From: Corinectria fuckeliana
Taxonomy: Eukaryota > Ascomycota > Sordariomycetes > Hypocreales > Nectriaceae
NCBI GenBank assembly: GCA_019137255.1
Contig: WPDH01000246.1
Coordinates: 1 to 64,000 of the forward strand
Length of the DNA stretch: 64,000 bases
Reading direction: 5' to 3'
Shown piece after piece: positions 1 to 12,833 of this stretch. The translations under genes and the position numbers were made by a program. The notes beneath the pieces are model-generated. The model did no database searches, was not told where the DNA came from, and worked only from the letters and a program-made list of their open reading frames with translations. Each line of letters begins with the position of its first letter. Positions within the stretch are counted from its first letter, which is position 1.

Positions 1-3000
1 TATATATAAATCTAAAATAGTAAGTAATTAAACTATAAGAAAATCTTACCTACTTTTAATAGGGTGTAAAATAGTTACTAATAGACTACTTTAATATATA
101 AAGATTAATTTATAACTCTCTTAGTACTAAAAAGCCTAAGAAAGATAAGGTCTTAGTATACTAATACTATTATAAACTATAAACTAGGGTTAAGAAGAAG
201 CTTTAAAGACTATAAATAAACATCTTAAAGGTAAGAGAGCTAGCTTAGAAAGCTTAATAGTAATAGTAATACCTTAAAGGTAATAACTACTTAAGGAGTA
301 ATAGCTAGAAGAGGAGCAGCTTTACTAATACTTAGGAGGGTTTATAAAAGACCTAAATAACAGACTGTTAGACTTGCCCTCTAAGTGAGTTAAGAACTTA
401 AAATACTAATAAGTTAACTAATAGAGGATCTTAGCTAGCTGATAATAATAGATAATAAGTAGTAGATAACTACTTATTAAGTTAGTTTCTTAGAGGGATT
501 ACCTACTATAATTATAATAAAGAAGAATATTATATTTTAAATTATAAGATATCTTAAAAGACTATAAGATAGTTAAATAAAAAAAAGACTACTTAAGATA
601 TAACTATTATATAAGCTATTATAACTTATCTTAAGGATATTAACTTATTAGAAAATAAGTAAGTATAAGAATAATTATTATATCTCTTATATTAAAACTT
701 AAGCTAGTGCTAATTAGAGTAATTATATAAGGTAAGATACTTATTATATAAGTGTTTACTAAAGAAAAAGTTAAGATAGATATAAATACTTATATATAAG
801 TTAATCTTATTAGTTAATAACTAGTATAAAAGTTAGGTCTTAAGTCTAATCTAGATTAGAAGGTACTAAACCTAGCTAGCTTTAATAAGATAATTACTTT
901 TCTTTTGTTAGCCTACTAGCTAACCTTCTTCTTACTAAATTATTAAGAGTTTTCTAAAAAAGTAAGAAAACTATTTATAAAAGTATAATACTTAAAAGAG
1001 GCTAGTAACTTACTTTTATCTACCTAAGTAATAAGAGAAGAAAGTATTATAATTAACACCTAAATATATATATAAACTTATAAACCTATTTTAGTCTAAG
1101 ACTTTATATCCTTTATAAAAGGCTTAGTAGAAAATAATAAAAAGGTATTTATTATATATATTAATAGTATACTATTACTAGATAAGCAGCTAATACCTAT
1201 TCTAAGAGAGGATTTAAAAGAATAAAAAGATAATATCTTACTAGCTAAACTAGAGTTAGAAAGAGAAACCTTTAGTAAGAAAGTATTAAAGACTTTACTA
1301 CTACTAAAAGAGGTAAAATACTTAATTAACTTATAACTAGAGAGGAAACCTCTACTAGGATAAATATATCTTACTAATAAGAAGTAAGCTTAAGTTATTT
1401 ATAAATATATTATTAAGAATATAATAAACAGTTAGATTAGATATTTTATAAGTAAAGCTAGTATACTTATTCTTTTTATACTAAAAAAGAATAAAAAAAT
1501 CTAGATTTATATAAACTATAAAAGCCTTAATACTATTATAGTGAAAAACTATTATCTATTACTATTAATTAGTAATCTATTAGATTAATTATCTAAGGTA
1601 AAATAGATCTTAAAGATTAATATTTATAATATATATTACTATATCTAAATTAAGCTAGATAACTAGTAGAAAACTGTGTTTTATATAAGATATAGTCACT
1701 TTAAATATACTATTATACTATTTAGATTAACTAATATCTTAGCTATATTCTAAGTATATATTTACTAAGTGCTTACTAGGTTACTAAATACTTATTATAT
1801 TATATACCTAAATAATATTATTATATACTTAAAAACTAGAGAATAGTATACTAAGAATATTAAAAAAGTACTTTATAAACTATAAAGCTTTTAACTATAT
1901 ACTAAGCTGTTAAAATATATATTTTATTAATAGAAAGTTAAGTTCTTAAGGTATATTATTACCTAAAAGGAGTTAAAAATAGACCTCTCTAAAGTCTGTG
2001 TAATTACTAAGTAGCTAATACTAAAGAATATTAAAAATATTTAAGTTTTTTAAGGATTTTATAACTTTTACTAGAAGTTTATTATAAAGTACTCTAAAAT
2101 TACTATTCTCTTAACAGCCTAGCTAAAATAAGATAAAAAGGCTAAAAGGTTTTAATAAGGAGAGAAAAAGAAAATAGTATTTTAAACTCTTAAGTGTATA
2201 TTTTACTTAGTGACTATTTTATAATATTAGAATCTTACTAAGTGTATATAAGTAGAAATAAATATATTCTTATAAGTAATCTTAAAGATCTTAATATAAC
2301 TATTTAATAATTAATAAAGACTTATTACCTATATATTATATAAGCTTATAAATATAAAGTAATAGTAGGGTATAAAATAATAAGAGCTATTAGCTATTAT
2401 TAAAAGCCTTAAGCACTAGAGCTACTACCTGTTAAAACTTTTAGATAGGTTTTTTTTACTAATAGACTATATAGCACTTAAGAGAGTAATTATTATACTA
2501 GTATAAGACCTCTAAGAAAGGCTTACTTATTAGGTATATAAGTTAATACCTTTTAATTTTAATATTAAATACTATCTTAAGATTTAAAACCTTATAGATA
2601 GACTATTAAGATATCCTAACTATATAAAAAGTAAGATTAGCTATAATAATATACTACTTACTCTTATAATAAAGCTATAAATAGTTAAAAATCTACTACT
2701 AGATATATAATAAATAATTACTAATATTAAAAGTAAGATAGAAACTATAAAGATATATATATAAGTAGTATAAGTAAGTCTTAAAGACTCTATAAGATAA
2801 TAAGTCTAAAAGAGACACCTCTTACTCTAAACTCCCTAGAAAGACTAGAGAAGTTAGATATAAAAAGTATTTATCTTTATAGTTATCTAAGCCTAAAGAT
2901 AGGCTAGTATAACCTAAGAGTAGTTAGAAAATACTTAGTAAGAAATAGCTTATTAAGAAAGCTAAGAGAACTCTACTAAAGCTAAAATTATTAATCTAAA

Positions 3001-4570
3001 GTAATATATCTTATACTAAATTATAAGAGAGCTTATAAAAGGTAAAATAGTATTCTTATTATAACTCTTATTATACTTAGAAGAACTAGTTAGAAAACTA
3101 TAAGCTAATAATTAGTTCTATTAATAATAGTTAGTAAGAGCATAATAAATAGCTAATAAGCTAGGTTACTATTTTTATAATTAGAATAAAATCTTATTCT
3201 TTAAGAGTAGACTAGTAATTTTTATATAAGAGGTATTAAGACTTAAAATCTTATACTAGTACTATAATAATCTTAGAGTAAAATATATAAGAACTATAAA
3301 GATATTAAAACTTATTAGTAAGAAGTTTTATTAGAATAAGATTAGAGAAGATATAGCTAAGTATATAACTAGTTACTAACTATACTAAAAGGTAAAAACC
3401 TTAAGATATAAGCCTTATAAATATTTATAATCACTCTTAATACTATTATACCTATTCTAAAAAATTAGTATAAACTTTATTATAAGTTTACTAAATAATA
3501 TATAAGTAGATAGTAAGAAATATAATATAATTTTAATAATTATATACTATATAATAAAATATATAATATTTATTTCTTATAAGAAGACTATAATAATAGC
3601 TTAATTAGTATAAGTGCTTTATAAGCAGATAAAATATAAGTTTAGAAGTCTTAAAAGGATTATAAGTAATAAAAATAAGCTTCTTATAAGCTAATTTTAA
3701 GAGGACCTTATAATTAAGAGGGTAACTTATTAGTAACTATCTATTATATATTACTTATAGACTAATAGCTAGATAGAAAAAATAAACTAAGTTATAAAGA
3801 AATATTTATAAATTTATATAAGAAAGTCTCTTAAAAGATAAGTAATATAATTACTAAAAGTAGAATTTATATATAATAATAGCTAATATAATAGTATTAG
3901 TATATTCTTAATATAAGTCTTATATAAGTATTACCTAAGAGTAGTAAAGTATATATTATAATACTTAAAAACCACTATATAAGAAGTGACTAAGCATATT
4001 AAAACTCTTTACTAAGTATATAATAAGGCCTATAAGTACTAGAAATAAGTAATAAAAACTTAAGCTAAGAACTATAATAAAAGATATCTTAAATAAGAAT
4101 ACTAAGTAGAATAAGTAGTAAGACTATTTATATATAACTTCTAATTTAAATATAAGAAATTAATATCTAAGTTTATCTAGGTTATAATAGCTAAAAAAGT
4201 TAGAAAATAAGCTTATTAAGTTTATCTGCTAAAATAATACTATAAGATATATAATATGTTTTTAGTCTTACTTATTAAACTATAAAAAGATATATATAAA
4301 ACACTTAATAAATACTTAATAATTCTCTTAGAACTTAAAAAAAAAGAGAATAAGTAAAAAGTTAAAAAAATTATTATAAATAAGAAAATAAGAGAGAAAA
4401 CCTTTTACTTAGTAAAATAGATAGAATAGCTAGTAGAATATAATACTTAAGAACTTATAATTTACTTAGAAAATATAATAAAAGTAGTATAGTAATATTA
4501 CTAATAATAAAAATATATATATAAAAAATAAGATAATAAGAATCTCTAATAATAGGTAAAAACCTAATAA
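1..4570 (+). mobile_element. RIP-degraded Ty3/Gypsy (chromodomain-type) LTR retrotransposon, 5' end outside the window
   Basis: No open frame survives, but reading the + strand through its stops gives a complete Gypsy-type order. A Cys-rich zinc-knuckle-like motif sits at about 500-550. Reverse transcriptase lies at about 1380-1890, with recognisable blocks for the KKKDG, DYRxLN, VKNRYPLPLI and YLDD regions. RNase H follows at about 2290-2640 (ELLAI block), integrase with its zinc-binding start and core at about 3250-3930 (RxIxSD, NQ and EFAYNNS blocks), and a C-terminal chromodomain-like stretch at about 4330-4500. Stops fall almost entirely where the family has Q, W or R codons, as expected from C-to-T and G-to-A changes. 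CpA, TpG and CpG are nearly absent. Pol order RT-RH-IN plus chromodomain is diagnostic of Ty3/Gypsy chromoviruses. It cannot encode active protein. LTRs were not located. Confidence 0.88.
503..548 (+). other. Remnant of Gag nucleocapsid zinc knuckle
   Basis: Translated in the frame of the retroelement, this stretch keeps the spacing of a CCHC knuckle (C-x2-C-x4-H-x4-C), with Cys codons changed to Tyr codons as RIP would do (TGT to TAT). It marks the end of Gag upstream of the Pol remnants. Confidence 0.5.
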
Positions 4571-6560
4571 TAACTAGGTGATAAATACTTACCTTTTTTT
4601 AACCTAAATATAAACTTAAATAACTAAACTACTAAAACCCTAAATAAAAGCTACTTAAAACTATAAAAGAAACTAGACTATAAACTAAACTAATAATAAA
4701 AATTTAAGCTTAAAAAGAGGTATAATAAACCTAACTGCTATAATAAGACTAGACTTCTTTCTTCTTCTTATTATTCTTCTTATCTTACTCTTAGTAAGCT
4801 TACTCTTAGAGTTATTTCTCCTCTAAGTGTTACTACTTAGTTATAATATACTCTATTTAAGAATAAGTAAGAGCTTCTTCTTTAGGATCTTAAGTGAGTA
4901 GCTAGTAGCTATAAGAGGTGTAAAAAGAGGTGTAAAAAGAGGCTAGAAAATAGACTAAACTATAATAAGAAAAATCACTAAATATACTATTACTATATAC
5001 TAAGCTCTTATTATTATAAGAATAGTTAAAAGCTAGTTAGTTACTATAGTAAAAAGATATTATACTTATAAAAGAAATAAATAGCTTAAGAGTCTTATTA
5101 TTATAATATTAAATAATAAAAGCTTAGATAGCTTTAGAAAAATTATTAGAAAAAGTATAAGTAAAACTCTTATTAGATATCTTAATAGTAAGTATATACT
5201 TAGTAATTATTAAGGTATAAAAAGCTAATAATAAAAGTTAGAGGATAAAATTATTATAGTAATATAAGAGTATTATAAATACTAGTTAAGCTTATAAAAC
5301 TAACTAGTTTTTATAGTTAATTAAACTAAATTTAATCTTAGTATATAAAGCTTAAATTTAGATAAAAGTAACTACTTTCTAGTATATAAATAAATATATA
5401 TTACTACCCTAAATATAAATACCTATAAGGTTCTTAGTAAACTTAATAAGATTTTATTATATAGTAGTAATAATATAAATAGTATAAATAATATACTAAT
5501 AGCTAATAGTAGAAATACTCTTCTTCTTATTATTCTAGTTATAATAAGAAAAATAGTAAAAAAAGTTCTAGTACTATTATACTATAAGAACTAACTTAGT
5601 AAGAATTTATTATTATAAAATTAGTATAAGTACTTATAGCTTACTAAGCACTTATAATATATACCTAGCTATATTACTTATTTAAGGCTTTATAGATAGT
5701 ATAATAAGAAATAAGAAAACTATATATATAAGAATATAAGAAGAAATAGTATTTCTATTAGATATAATAAGAGTAAAAAATACTACTAAGAGATATTTTA
5801 GAAAACTTCTTATCTAAGAAAGGGAAATTAATTTTAGCTTAAATATAAAACTCTTTTAATACTATAGCTATAACTCTAAGGATTAATATTAGCATATAAG
5901 AGCTAAACACTTAGTAAGTAAGTAAAGATAATATTAAGAGGGTAAGAACTAATTAAATAGAAAAATATAAAGTTAAGAGAGAAAACTAATATATTAACTA
6001 TAAATAAGAGAGTTCTAAAAAAGGTTATAAGAAAAAAAGAATCCTAAACTTAAAGTAAATAAAAACCTAAAGTAAATATTTAAGGTATAAAATAAGTAAG
6101 CCCTTATATAATAGCCTAATAACCACTTATATAACACTTAGATTATAATAAACCTAATAACAGGCTATATTATTTCTATATAGTTAGTAAACTATTATAT
6201 ATATAAGAAAATAATAAACTTTCTCTTATAAAGAATAACACCTTAGAATAAGACTTAAAAGGGGAGAGAGTAATTATAATAGTTAGTGCTAACTTTATTA
6301 ATACTTAATATAAGCCTTTAGGGCTTAACCTTAGGGCTTACCTAAATAGTAGGCTAGCAGCCCTTTTAAGAATGCTAAATAAGCACTTACTAAATGCTTA
6401 TTAAGTGGAAGCTTTATAATATACTAATACCTACCTTTATAATCTCTGTGTTTACACCCTAGTAAGACTAACTCTTATAAAGACACAAGTTTCTTTAAAG
6501 AAATCTACACTTATTACTAGGCTTAGTAGAATATAATAGGCTTTGCCTACTTAACTACAA
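4571..6560. repeat. AT-rich RIP-type sequence of unassigned origin
   Basis: This block has the same composition as the Gypsy remnant: very AT-rich, TpA-rich, almost no CpA, TpG or CpG. I found no convincing protein-family trace on either strand. It could be the 3' LTR side of the Gypsy element plus another mutated repeat. Composition changes towards normal from about 6300 onward. Confidence 0.7.
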
Positions 6561-6760
6561 CTAGCCCTAGTTATATCCTACACCACACTCTACTTCTCTA
6601 ATGTTTATCATCTAGAAGACCTAAAGACCTAACCCTCTTCCCCTTTCTACCTGTCCTTTTCTTAGTATATATGTTTAGCAGCAGCAAGTGTATTTAAATC
6701 AGACAGATAGTTAGGCGCCCTTTGCCCTTTAGAAAGAGACATACCAGTGTTAAACAGAAT

Positions 6761-6788
6761 AACAACAACAACAACAACAACAACAACT
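6761..6788 (+). repeat. (AAC)n microsatellite
   Basis: About nine perfect tandem copies of the trinucleotide AAC. Confidence 0.95.
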
Positions 6789-7304
6789 AACGTGCTTATT
6801 AGTCTTGCAGCGTCTAACTGCCAGAGATAAGACAAAGCTGTCGCCCCACCCACAACAGGGTGTACACAGAAGCCAGCGCATCAGTATTCCGTATGTAGCA
6901 GCAGAAAGACAGCACAATGGCTACTCGTCTCTTAACAGCAGCGTGTCGGTGTTAAAGGCTACAACAAAATTTCCCATCATAACCGGTCATGTCGTCTCCG
7001 TCAAATGGACAAGTCCGAGGCAGTTCGTTTCAAAACTACGATGGATCCACCCACAATGGGCTATCTCGGGAGGTGCCGACCCACCAGAGCTTAAACCTGA
7101 CTATTACCATGACGATGAATACGACACATACGACACATCAAGAGTTTCCAATTGGGTTGAGGACCAAGCCAGACAGAGCTAGAAACGTGCCGTATCGCAC
7201 GAGGGGGTGGCGAAGTAGGAGCAGCTAGACATTCACGCGCAAGTTTTAAACTGACGGAGGCAATATAAAATATAGATCAATTAACAGCTAAGAATATATG
7301 CAAA

Positions 7305-7363
7305 TCCTAAACCCTAATCCTACTCTAACCCTAACCCAACTACTAACCCTATTAACCCTAACT
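7305..7363 (+). repeat. Degenerate interstitial telomere-like tract (CCCTAA orientation)
   Basis: About ten full or imperfect CCCTAA units lie in one orientation within 59 bases, several with single-base changes. The orientation is that of a left chromosome end (C-rich strand 5' to 3'). It lies inside the short normal-composition island between two RIP-mutated transposons. It could be an old chromosome end, a telomere-patched break or a fusion scar. Confidence 0.8.
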
Positions 7364-8408
7364 GACTCTATATAGAGCTTTATATATACCAGTTTAATAA
7401 GAGTAAACACTGCCTACTATTATTGGCTGGCTTGGATTAGGCTCATTCTAGACAGCAGCAGACGCCTAGACCGTTCCTCGCTCTGATCAACTTGCTAACT
7501 TGATGAAGATGCGCACAAGAGCATGGGGCATACCCGAATCCATCCTTTTCCGGCGGCGTAATGAACGGGATCGGGTCGATCGCTGGGGACGAATGGGAAT
7601 GTGCCTTTTAGCCTTGCGTAGTATTAGCAACTGAGTGAACTGCCTTGACAATACGGGCGACATCTCCAGCTGGAATCGTTGGACGCTTTTCTCACACTCC
7701 CGCGAAGCCAGTACTCTTCCTCAAATTTTCCATGAGAACCAGAAGCACCCCCAACACTGTCCATACCCGTATGACAAGCACATCGGAATACTAGGTTGAA
7801 TACTAAAGAAGATAGTGCAGCATCCCCAACATTGGCTGCCTCGCTACTCTCGAAGCCCGGGGAATCATTGCTATCCACACCCACTGAGTAACCAAGTAGA
7901 GCTGAATTAGAAACCCTATCCAACGTTCTCGCATATTTTGGTAAAGAAGTGTCCTACCCGCATCCCCTTGAGTGCGCAGAGCAGTGTAGGCATAAGTTTG
8001 ACCTAAAGTCCAGTGTGTCCGCACAGACACATGCTCTACACATCACTGGAAAACAATGGGCCAAGGGAAGGAATGAGCATGCATCGGACGTGGTTGATGC
8101 GTAACTTTGCGCGAGCCTTTACACACTCAAATGCCCTGATCGGCTCGATGTTTTCAAAGAAAGTGGATCAACAAAAGTGACTTCGAATATGCATAGTGAG
8201 CCGGCTTATACCCTAGGTACCTCTCGTCTGTTAGTTATGCATTTCTAGGTCCCGTCAGATCAACTAACCTGCTTCTAGCTGCCCGTATACACCGCCCGTC
8301 TGACGTTAAGGACGTAAGAAAGTCTAACTTTAAGCGTGTTATTTCCCTGTAGACGGATAATTGCTGTATCCCTTACACAACCGTGTCCCTCTAAGACCTG
8401 TGATCATA

Positions 8409-9650
8409 ATGAGCTCCCTACCTCTGACCACCTCACCTAATAAGCCATATATAAGAAGGCAAAGCTATATACCGCTGCTGCTAATACTACTACTAATATA
8501 GTTGCTGCCCACCTAGGGTCTTAGTGAGGTTATTATGACTAAAGTTAACCTAACCTCTGTCTCCTCCCCTGTCGTAGCCAGACCTTTAAGACCTCCTCTA
8601 AAAGCTAAGAAAACACTAAAAAAGAAGGGATTAAAAGATAAAGATTAGACGTAAAAGAAGCCACAGTAGCAGCCAGAGTAGGTCTATCTTATCCTAGAGC
8701 TAGTCATAAAGGCCTAGGCTGCTAGGGACCTGGCCTTTAAGAAGGGACCTAATTAGCAGGTAATATAGATAAATATTATAGTATAGCTTTAAAGGAAGTG
8801 ACTAGATATTATTTTTAACTAACTAAGGGTATCTTAGAAGCTTTTAGCCCTCTTAAGGACCTAAAAGATATTCTTAGCGATTATTAACAGGATAGGGACT
8901 TCCTATAAGGAGGATATAAGTATTATATACTATAGTGATAAACAGTAGGAGTTTACACTATAAAAGTTTAGTAATATAACTGCTTTACTAAGAAAGCTTA
9001 GCCTTTCTTACTGTAACCTCTATAAGCAAGCTTTTATAGGGACTAAGAAGGTTAGTCTAACTGCTATAAAGGCTAGAGATACTAAGAGGCTTAATAAGAT
9101 TAAGCACATCTTAATAGATAGCTCTAGTGAAGAGGAAGAGAGGCCTAGTAAAGCAGAATATTAGTATAGCTCTTAGGTAGCTACTTAGGTGTAAGAAGAG
9201 TTATTATTATAAACCTTAACACCTAAGCTAGTCACTAGGAAGCAGGTGGCTTTTTTAGTGTTAGTAGGGAGCTCTATCTTGCTGCCTCCTAAGCGACCTT
9301 ACTAGGTAGTAAGCTTATAGGGAAATCTAAGCTTAGATAGGATCCTAACTACTCTTGCTGCTTTTAGGCAGGGCAGCTAGGTTCCTAAGGTATCTAATCT
9401 TAAGTCTGCTATTACTAATATATAGGTATAGTTTATAAAGGCTGCCTTAGAGGATAAGATTAATAGGTTTATTAACTAGATTAAGGGAAATTCTACTTTT
9501 ATAATCTAGTATAATAGCTTAGTGCTTATATTTAAAAAGAGGATATTCTAGAAGGTTATAAAGAGGCTAAAAGGGTTAGCTAGGGATTCTAAGGGCATAA
9601 AAGGAGAAACAGACTAGGTAGATAACTCTTTTAGTAATAAAAATATATAG
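8409..9650 (+). pseudogene. Myb/SANT-like accessory ORF of the Harbinger element (RIP-inactivated)
   Basis: From the ATG at 8409 one frame reads through many TAG/TAA codons with otherwise protein-like composition: a Pro/Lys-rich start, then a stretch at about 8670-8810 resembling the first helices of a Myb/SANT DNA-binding domain (a LELVIKA-like block), then a long Ser/Thr/Glu-rich tail. Almost every stop would be CAG, CAA or TGG before RIP. Accessory Myb-like proteins bind the ends of Harbinger elements together with the transposase. The assignment rests on that weak domain trace and on the neighbouring transposase. Confidence 0.55.
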
Positions 9651-10539
9651 ATAGGTCCCTAAAGTTATAAAAATATTAATTTAGCACTAGATAGAGTGAA
9701 ATTAAGAGTAAAAGTATAATATAAAAAGGGTAAAATTCTATAAGGTTATAGTTATAAATTAGTAGCTTTTTTAACCTTATAGTAGGGTGCTATAAGGTTA
9801 TACCTTATAGCTATTATAATATAATAGAGGAAGTAATTTATACTAACTTAATATAACTCTAACATTTTAATTTATAATATAATCTGTGATATAACTTAGC
9901 TGTTATAATTCTTAATAAATAAATTATATATAGTATTAATTTTAGATATATTTTATATCTAGAAGTTATTAAAATCTTTAAGTAGTTTAGTAGTAGCTTA
10001 AACTGCCTATAGTCTCTAATCTATAGTAAAGCAGCTAGTAGTATAACTACTATAAGGGTTTTTTATAAGGTATAGCTTACTATAAGTTATAAGGTATTTT
10101 AAGAGGGTTATATACTATATTATTAGTGCACTAGTGTGTTACTATAGTTATACACTACAGCTATATAAGTATAGTAACTTTAGATTAAGATTAAATAGTA
10201 AAAATATTATATATAAATTATTTTTAGAATAGAAAATAAAACTCTAGCCCTTAAAGATTATTTTAGTATATCTTATATACTTTTAGCATATTTATTTATA
10301 TTTTATATCTTACTTTAAAGTAGTAGTCTTACTCTATACTAAGTGCTTAACCTCTTAGATTACTCTTCTTATGCTAACCTAAGTTACTAGTTATAAGATA
10401 TAACTATTATAATTATAAGGTATTAGCCTCTAATTCTGTGTAACTTGCCTTATAGCTCACTATAATAGTTATCTGCCCTAATATCTTAGTAAGCATATTA
10501 TTTTTAATATAATAACCTTCCTTTCTTCTAACTTTAAGA

Positions 10540-11871
10540 TGCTATTACTATGCTAAATATAAGTATTATATGCTATTCCTTAGGTTCTTAATATACCCTA
10601 TCTTCTAAAGTATTATTAAGTTCCTCTAGCTAACTCTATATGATCTCTAGGTCGCCCTAATAGTCCTAATACTATTCCCACTACTATATTATAATAGACT
10701 CTCTTAGCTTTATAGCTCTTAAAGTATTAATATTTATATTTGCTTACTCTCTTATAACCTAAAGGTATATCTTATCTTCTTCTCTAATCTCTAGGCTTTC
10801 TTCTAATATATCTTATACCCTAAGGAAGTTCTAGATAGCAGTATAAGTATATATAATAAGCACCTAGTATTTAATATAATACTTTAGTGCTAACACTCTC
10901 AGGATCCTAAACTTCCTCTTTAGCTAACTAAAAGCTAGCTCTATAATAATCTAAAGCTATAAGTACCACAGGTTATATAGCTCTTTCTTATTCGCTAGGC
11001 TGTTAACCCCCCTGTCCTACTCCTTAAGATAGTATCTTATGCTAAGATATAGTGTTAACAGGCCTGCTTAGGCACTAAAGCTAGTATCTCCCAGGTAGAA
11101 TTAATACTTAGTAATACAGAAGTTCTTTAAAAGAGCATATCATATTAGGGTTATATTATTAACTAACCCTTCTGCGCCTACTAGTATATATAAAAAGGTT
11201 CTATCTAGCTGCACTATATAAAGCATATTCTAGGTGATTATAAACTTCCTGTTATACTACTTCTGCTAACTCTGCTCTAAGATATAGATATTAATATAAG
11301 TACTATTTACTACCCTAACACATATATAAAATGCCTGTAGGCTAGAGCGAGAGGTGGTCTTAAGGCAGGTAAAGCTATTATCTAGCAGGGTGATAAAAGT
11401 AAGGTATAGTAGGCAAAAAGCTTTAAGGCTAACCTTTATAACAGCTGATACTATACTTTAAGTGATACTAAAAAAGTATACTACTAACCACTATAAGCAG
11501 CCCTGACTGATAACATAGAGGAATATTATCACTTTCTGCTTTATACTCTAGTAATATATACTTATCATCTCTATATATACCCTTAACTACTATACTAACA
11601 CTTTAAATACAGTCTTTAGCAGCTAGAATAGCTCTTCAAATAACTAATTATTACCTTTAAGATAAGACTATACCTTACGAAGCGCAGCTGCTAGCCCGCC
11701 TAGGTTAATAACACCTTAGGGCCTTAAGGCTGTCTCTTCTTCTATTACGTTCTAGGTGTATTCCTAGACTAAATATAAGATTATTATATCTTCTATATCG
11801 TCTAGTAGGTTATCTATATCACAGGCTTTATTTTTACTACTTATCATACCAGCTAGGGGCTATTATAGTAT
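10540..11871 (-). pseudogene. HARBI1-type (DDE_Tnp_4) transposase, RIP-inactivated
   Basis: On the minus strand, ignoring stops, the translation follows the HARBI1-type transposase order. An N-terminal FLYVISQG block (about 11530) matches the conserved start of the transposase domain. A region like FKDCVGAIDGTH lies at about 11370-11310. A NVLAACDFDL-like and FTYVLAGWEG-like block is near 11230-11180. YYLVDAGY- and GLLxPYxGxRYHLKEW-like blocks lie at about 11110-11030. An NxKELFNLRHS...ERAFGxLKRRFRIL-like block is near 11000-10910. Catalytic Asp positions can only be guessed because several codons are altered. No intact frame exceeds a few dozen codons. Confidence 0.8.
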
Positions 11872-11885
11872 CATATACTTTAAAA

Positions 11886-12490
11886 CCCGTCAGAAAGGCT
11901 GTTTTATCAACTTTGTTCTTTTCTCGATTAAGCACATACGTGATTTCCATATATGCTTAATCTAACAGGCCTAAAATCAGTCAAAAAGAGCGAAATTCCT
12001 TAGCAACTAGTCTATATTTGATTAAGCGGCAAAAGGTACATCAGGCGACTATATATAACTTTTGGACGCGCCTCTAGACAAGGTTTACCCTGTCACACAG
12101 CTAATTTACTAGCCTGAGAGGGAAAGGAACGTCTTTTTAGCGTCTAATCCCTGTCCTCGAGGGTGGTTTTGTGACCCTTTGTCTTTTGGAAACATCGAGC
12201 CGATCAGGGCAAAAGGGATAATATTACTACGTGAGTGTATTGAGTCGTACGCCCCCGGGCGAGCTAAACGAATTTGGCCTAGAATTCTGTTTTGAAACAT
12301 TGGCAGCTATGACCTTTCGTACGTGGCAGCAAACCAGGCGGACGCGCAATGACATGGGTGGAGCGGACCGTTACGACACCGAAGCCAGCCAAGACAAACA
12401 TTGACACAACCACCCGGAGAACATTATTAGCCTTGAACGGTGCATTTCGACGACTTCAAACAGGCCTTATGCCAACTCCAGCGCTAGCTT
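11886..12490. other. Intergenic transition from AT-rich block to normal sequence
   Basis: Composition returns to normal. A 13-base imperfect inverted repeat (12 of 13 matches) lies at 11926-11938 and 11950-11962 and could form a hairpin. No gene is supported on either strand. Confidence 0.6.
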
Positions 12491-12499
12491 CGAGCTAGT

Positions 12500-12833
12500 G
12501 CAAATAGAGGGCACGATCGGATGGTGCCCCCATGGCGGGGTCGAGGCGAGTGTGGTAATAGTAAAGATAGGTGAGGACGGCGTTCATGTCGGTATTGATG
12601 AGCTGCTCCACGATGATAAGCGAGGGTTAGTATACAATCTTGTCTGTGCACGCGTCCTCCCTGGCCTTGCTCTCCTTCATGCGATTCAGGAGGGTAATGG
12701 CTGCAAGAAATATTGTGGTTTTACCGGTTCCCATCTCGTTGGACAACAAGGTGTGGCTTTTGTGAGCCATGGCACGCACGAGAATGTCTATGGCATCTAT
12801 AAAGTCATCAGCGAATATCAACGAGTACATCAA
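12500..12833 (-). pseudogene. Fragment of SNF2/DEAD-type helicase
   Basis: The minus strand encodes a Walker A (helicase motif I) block with GTGKTT, preceded by an SHTLLSNEM-like segment matching the DEMGLGKT region of SNF2-family ATPases. The frame meets a TAA at 12627-12629, where CAA would be a single C-to-T change away, and continues with helicase-like sequence for about 40 codons. Both ends are missing and no other helicase motif is present, so it cannot be functional. Such helicase fragments are common in fungal subtelomeres. Confidence 0.6.

Larger units (their letters stand above)
6561..8404. other. Normal-composition island between two AT-rich blocks; no supported gene
   Basis: Base composition returns to normal, with CpG present. 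Short open frames exist on both strands (for example near 6805-7228 and 7624-8030) but none shows recognisable family motifs or splice-supported extension, so none is called. The island contains an (AAC)n microsatellite and a degenerate telomere-like tract, listed separately. Confidence 0.6.
8405..11885. mobile_element. RIP-degraded PIF/Harbinger-type DNA transposon with two convergent ORFs
   Basis: Two ruined coding sequences face each other in one AT-rich block. On the + strand is a Myb/SANT-like accessory protein (about 8409-9650), and on the minus strand a HARBI1-type DDE transposase (about 11870-10540). This two-ORF arrangement is known for PIF/Harbinger elements. Stops sit mainly at former Gln or Trp codons. 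The outer borders are approximate because I could not define terminal inverted repeats or a target-site duplication. Confidence 0.75.
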
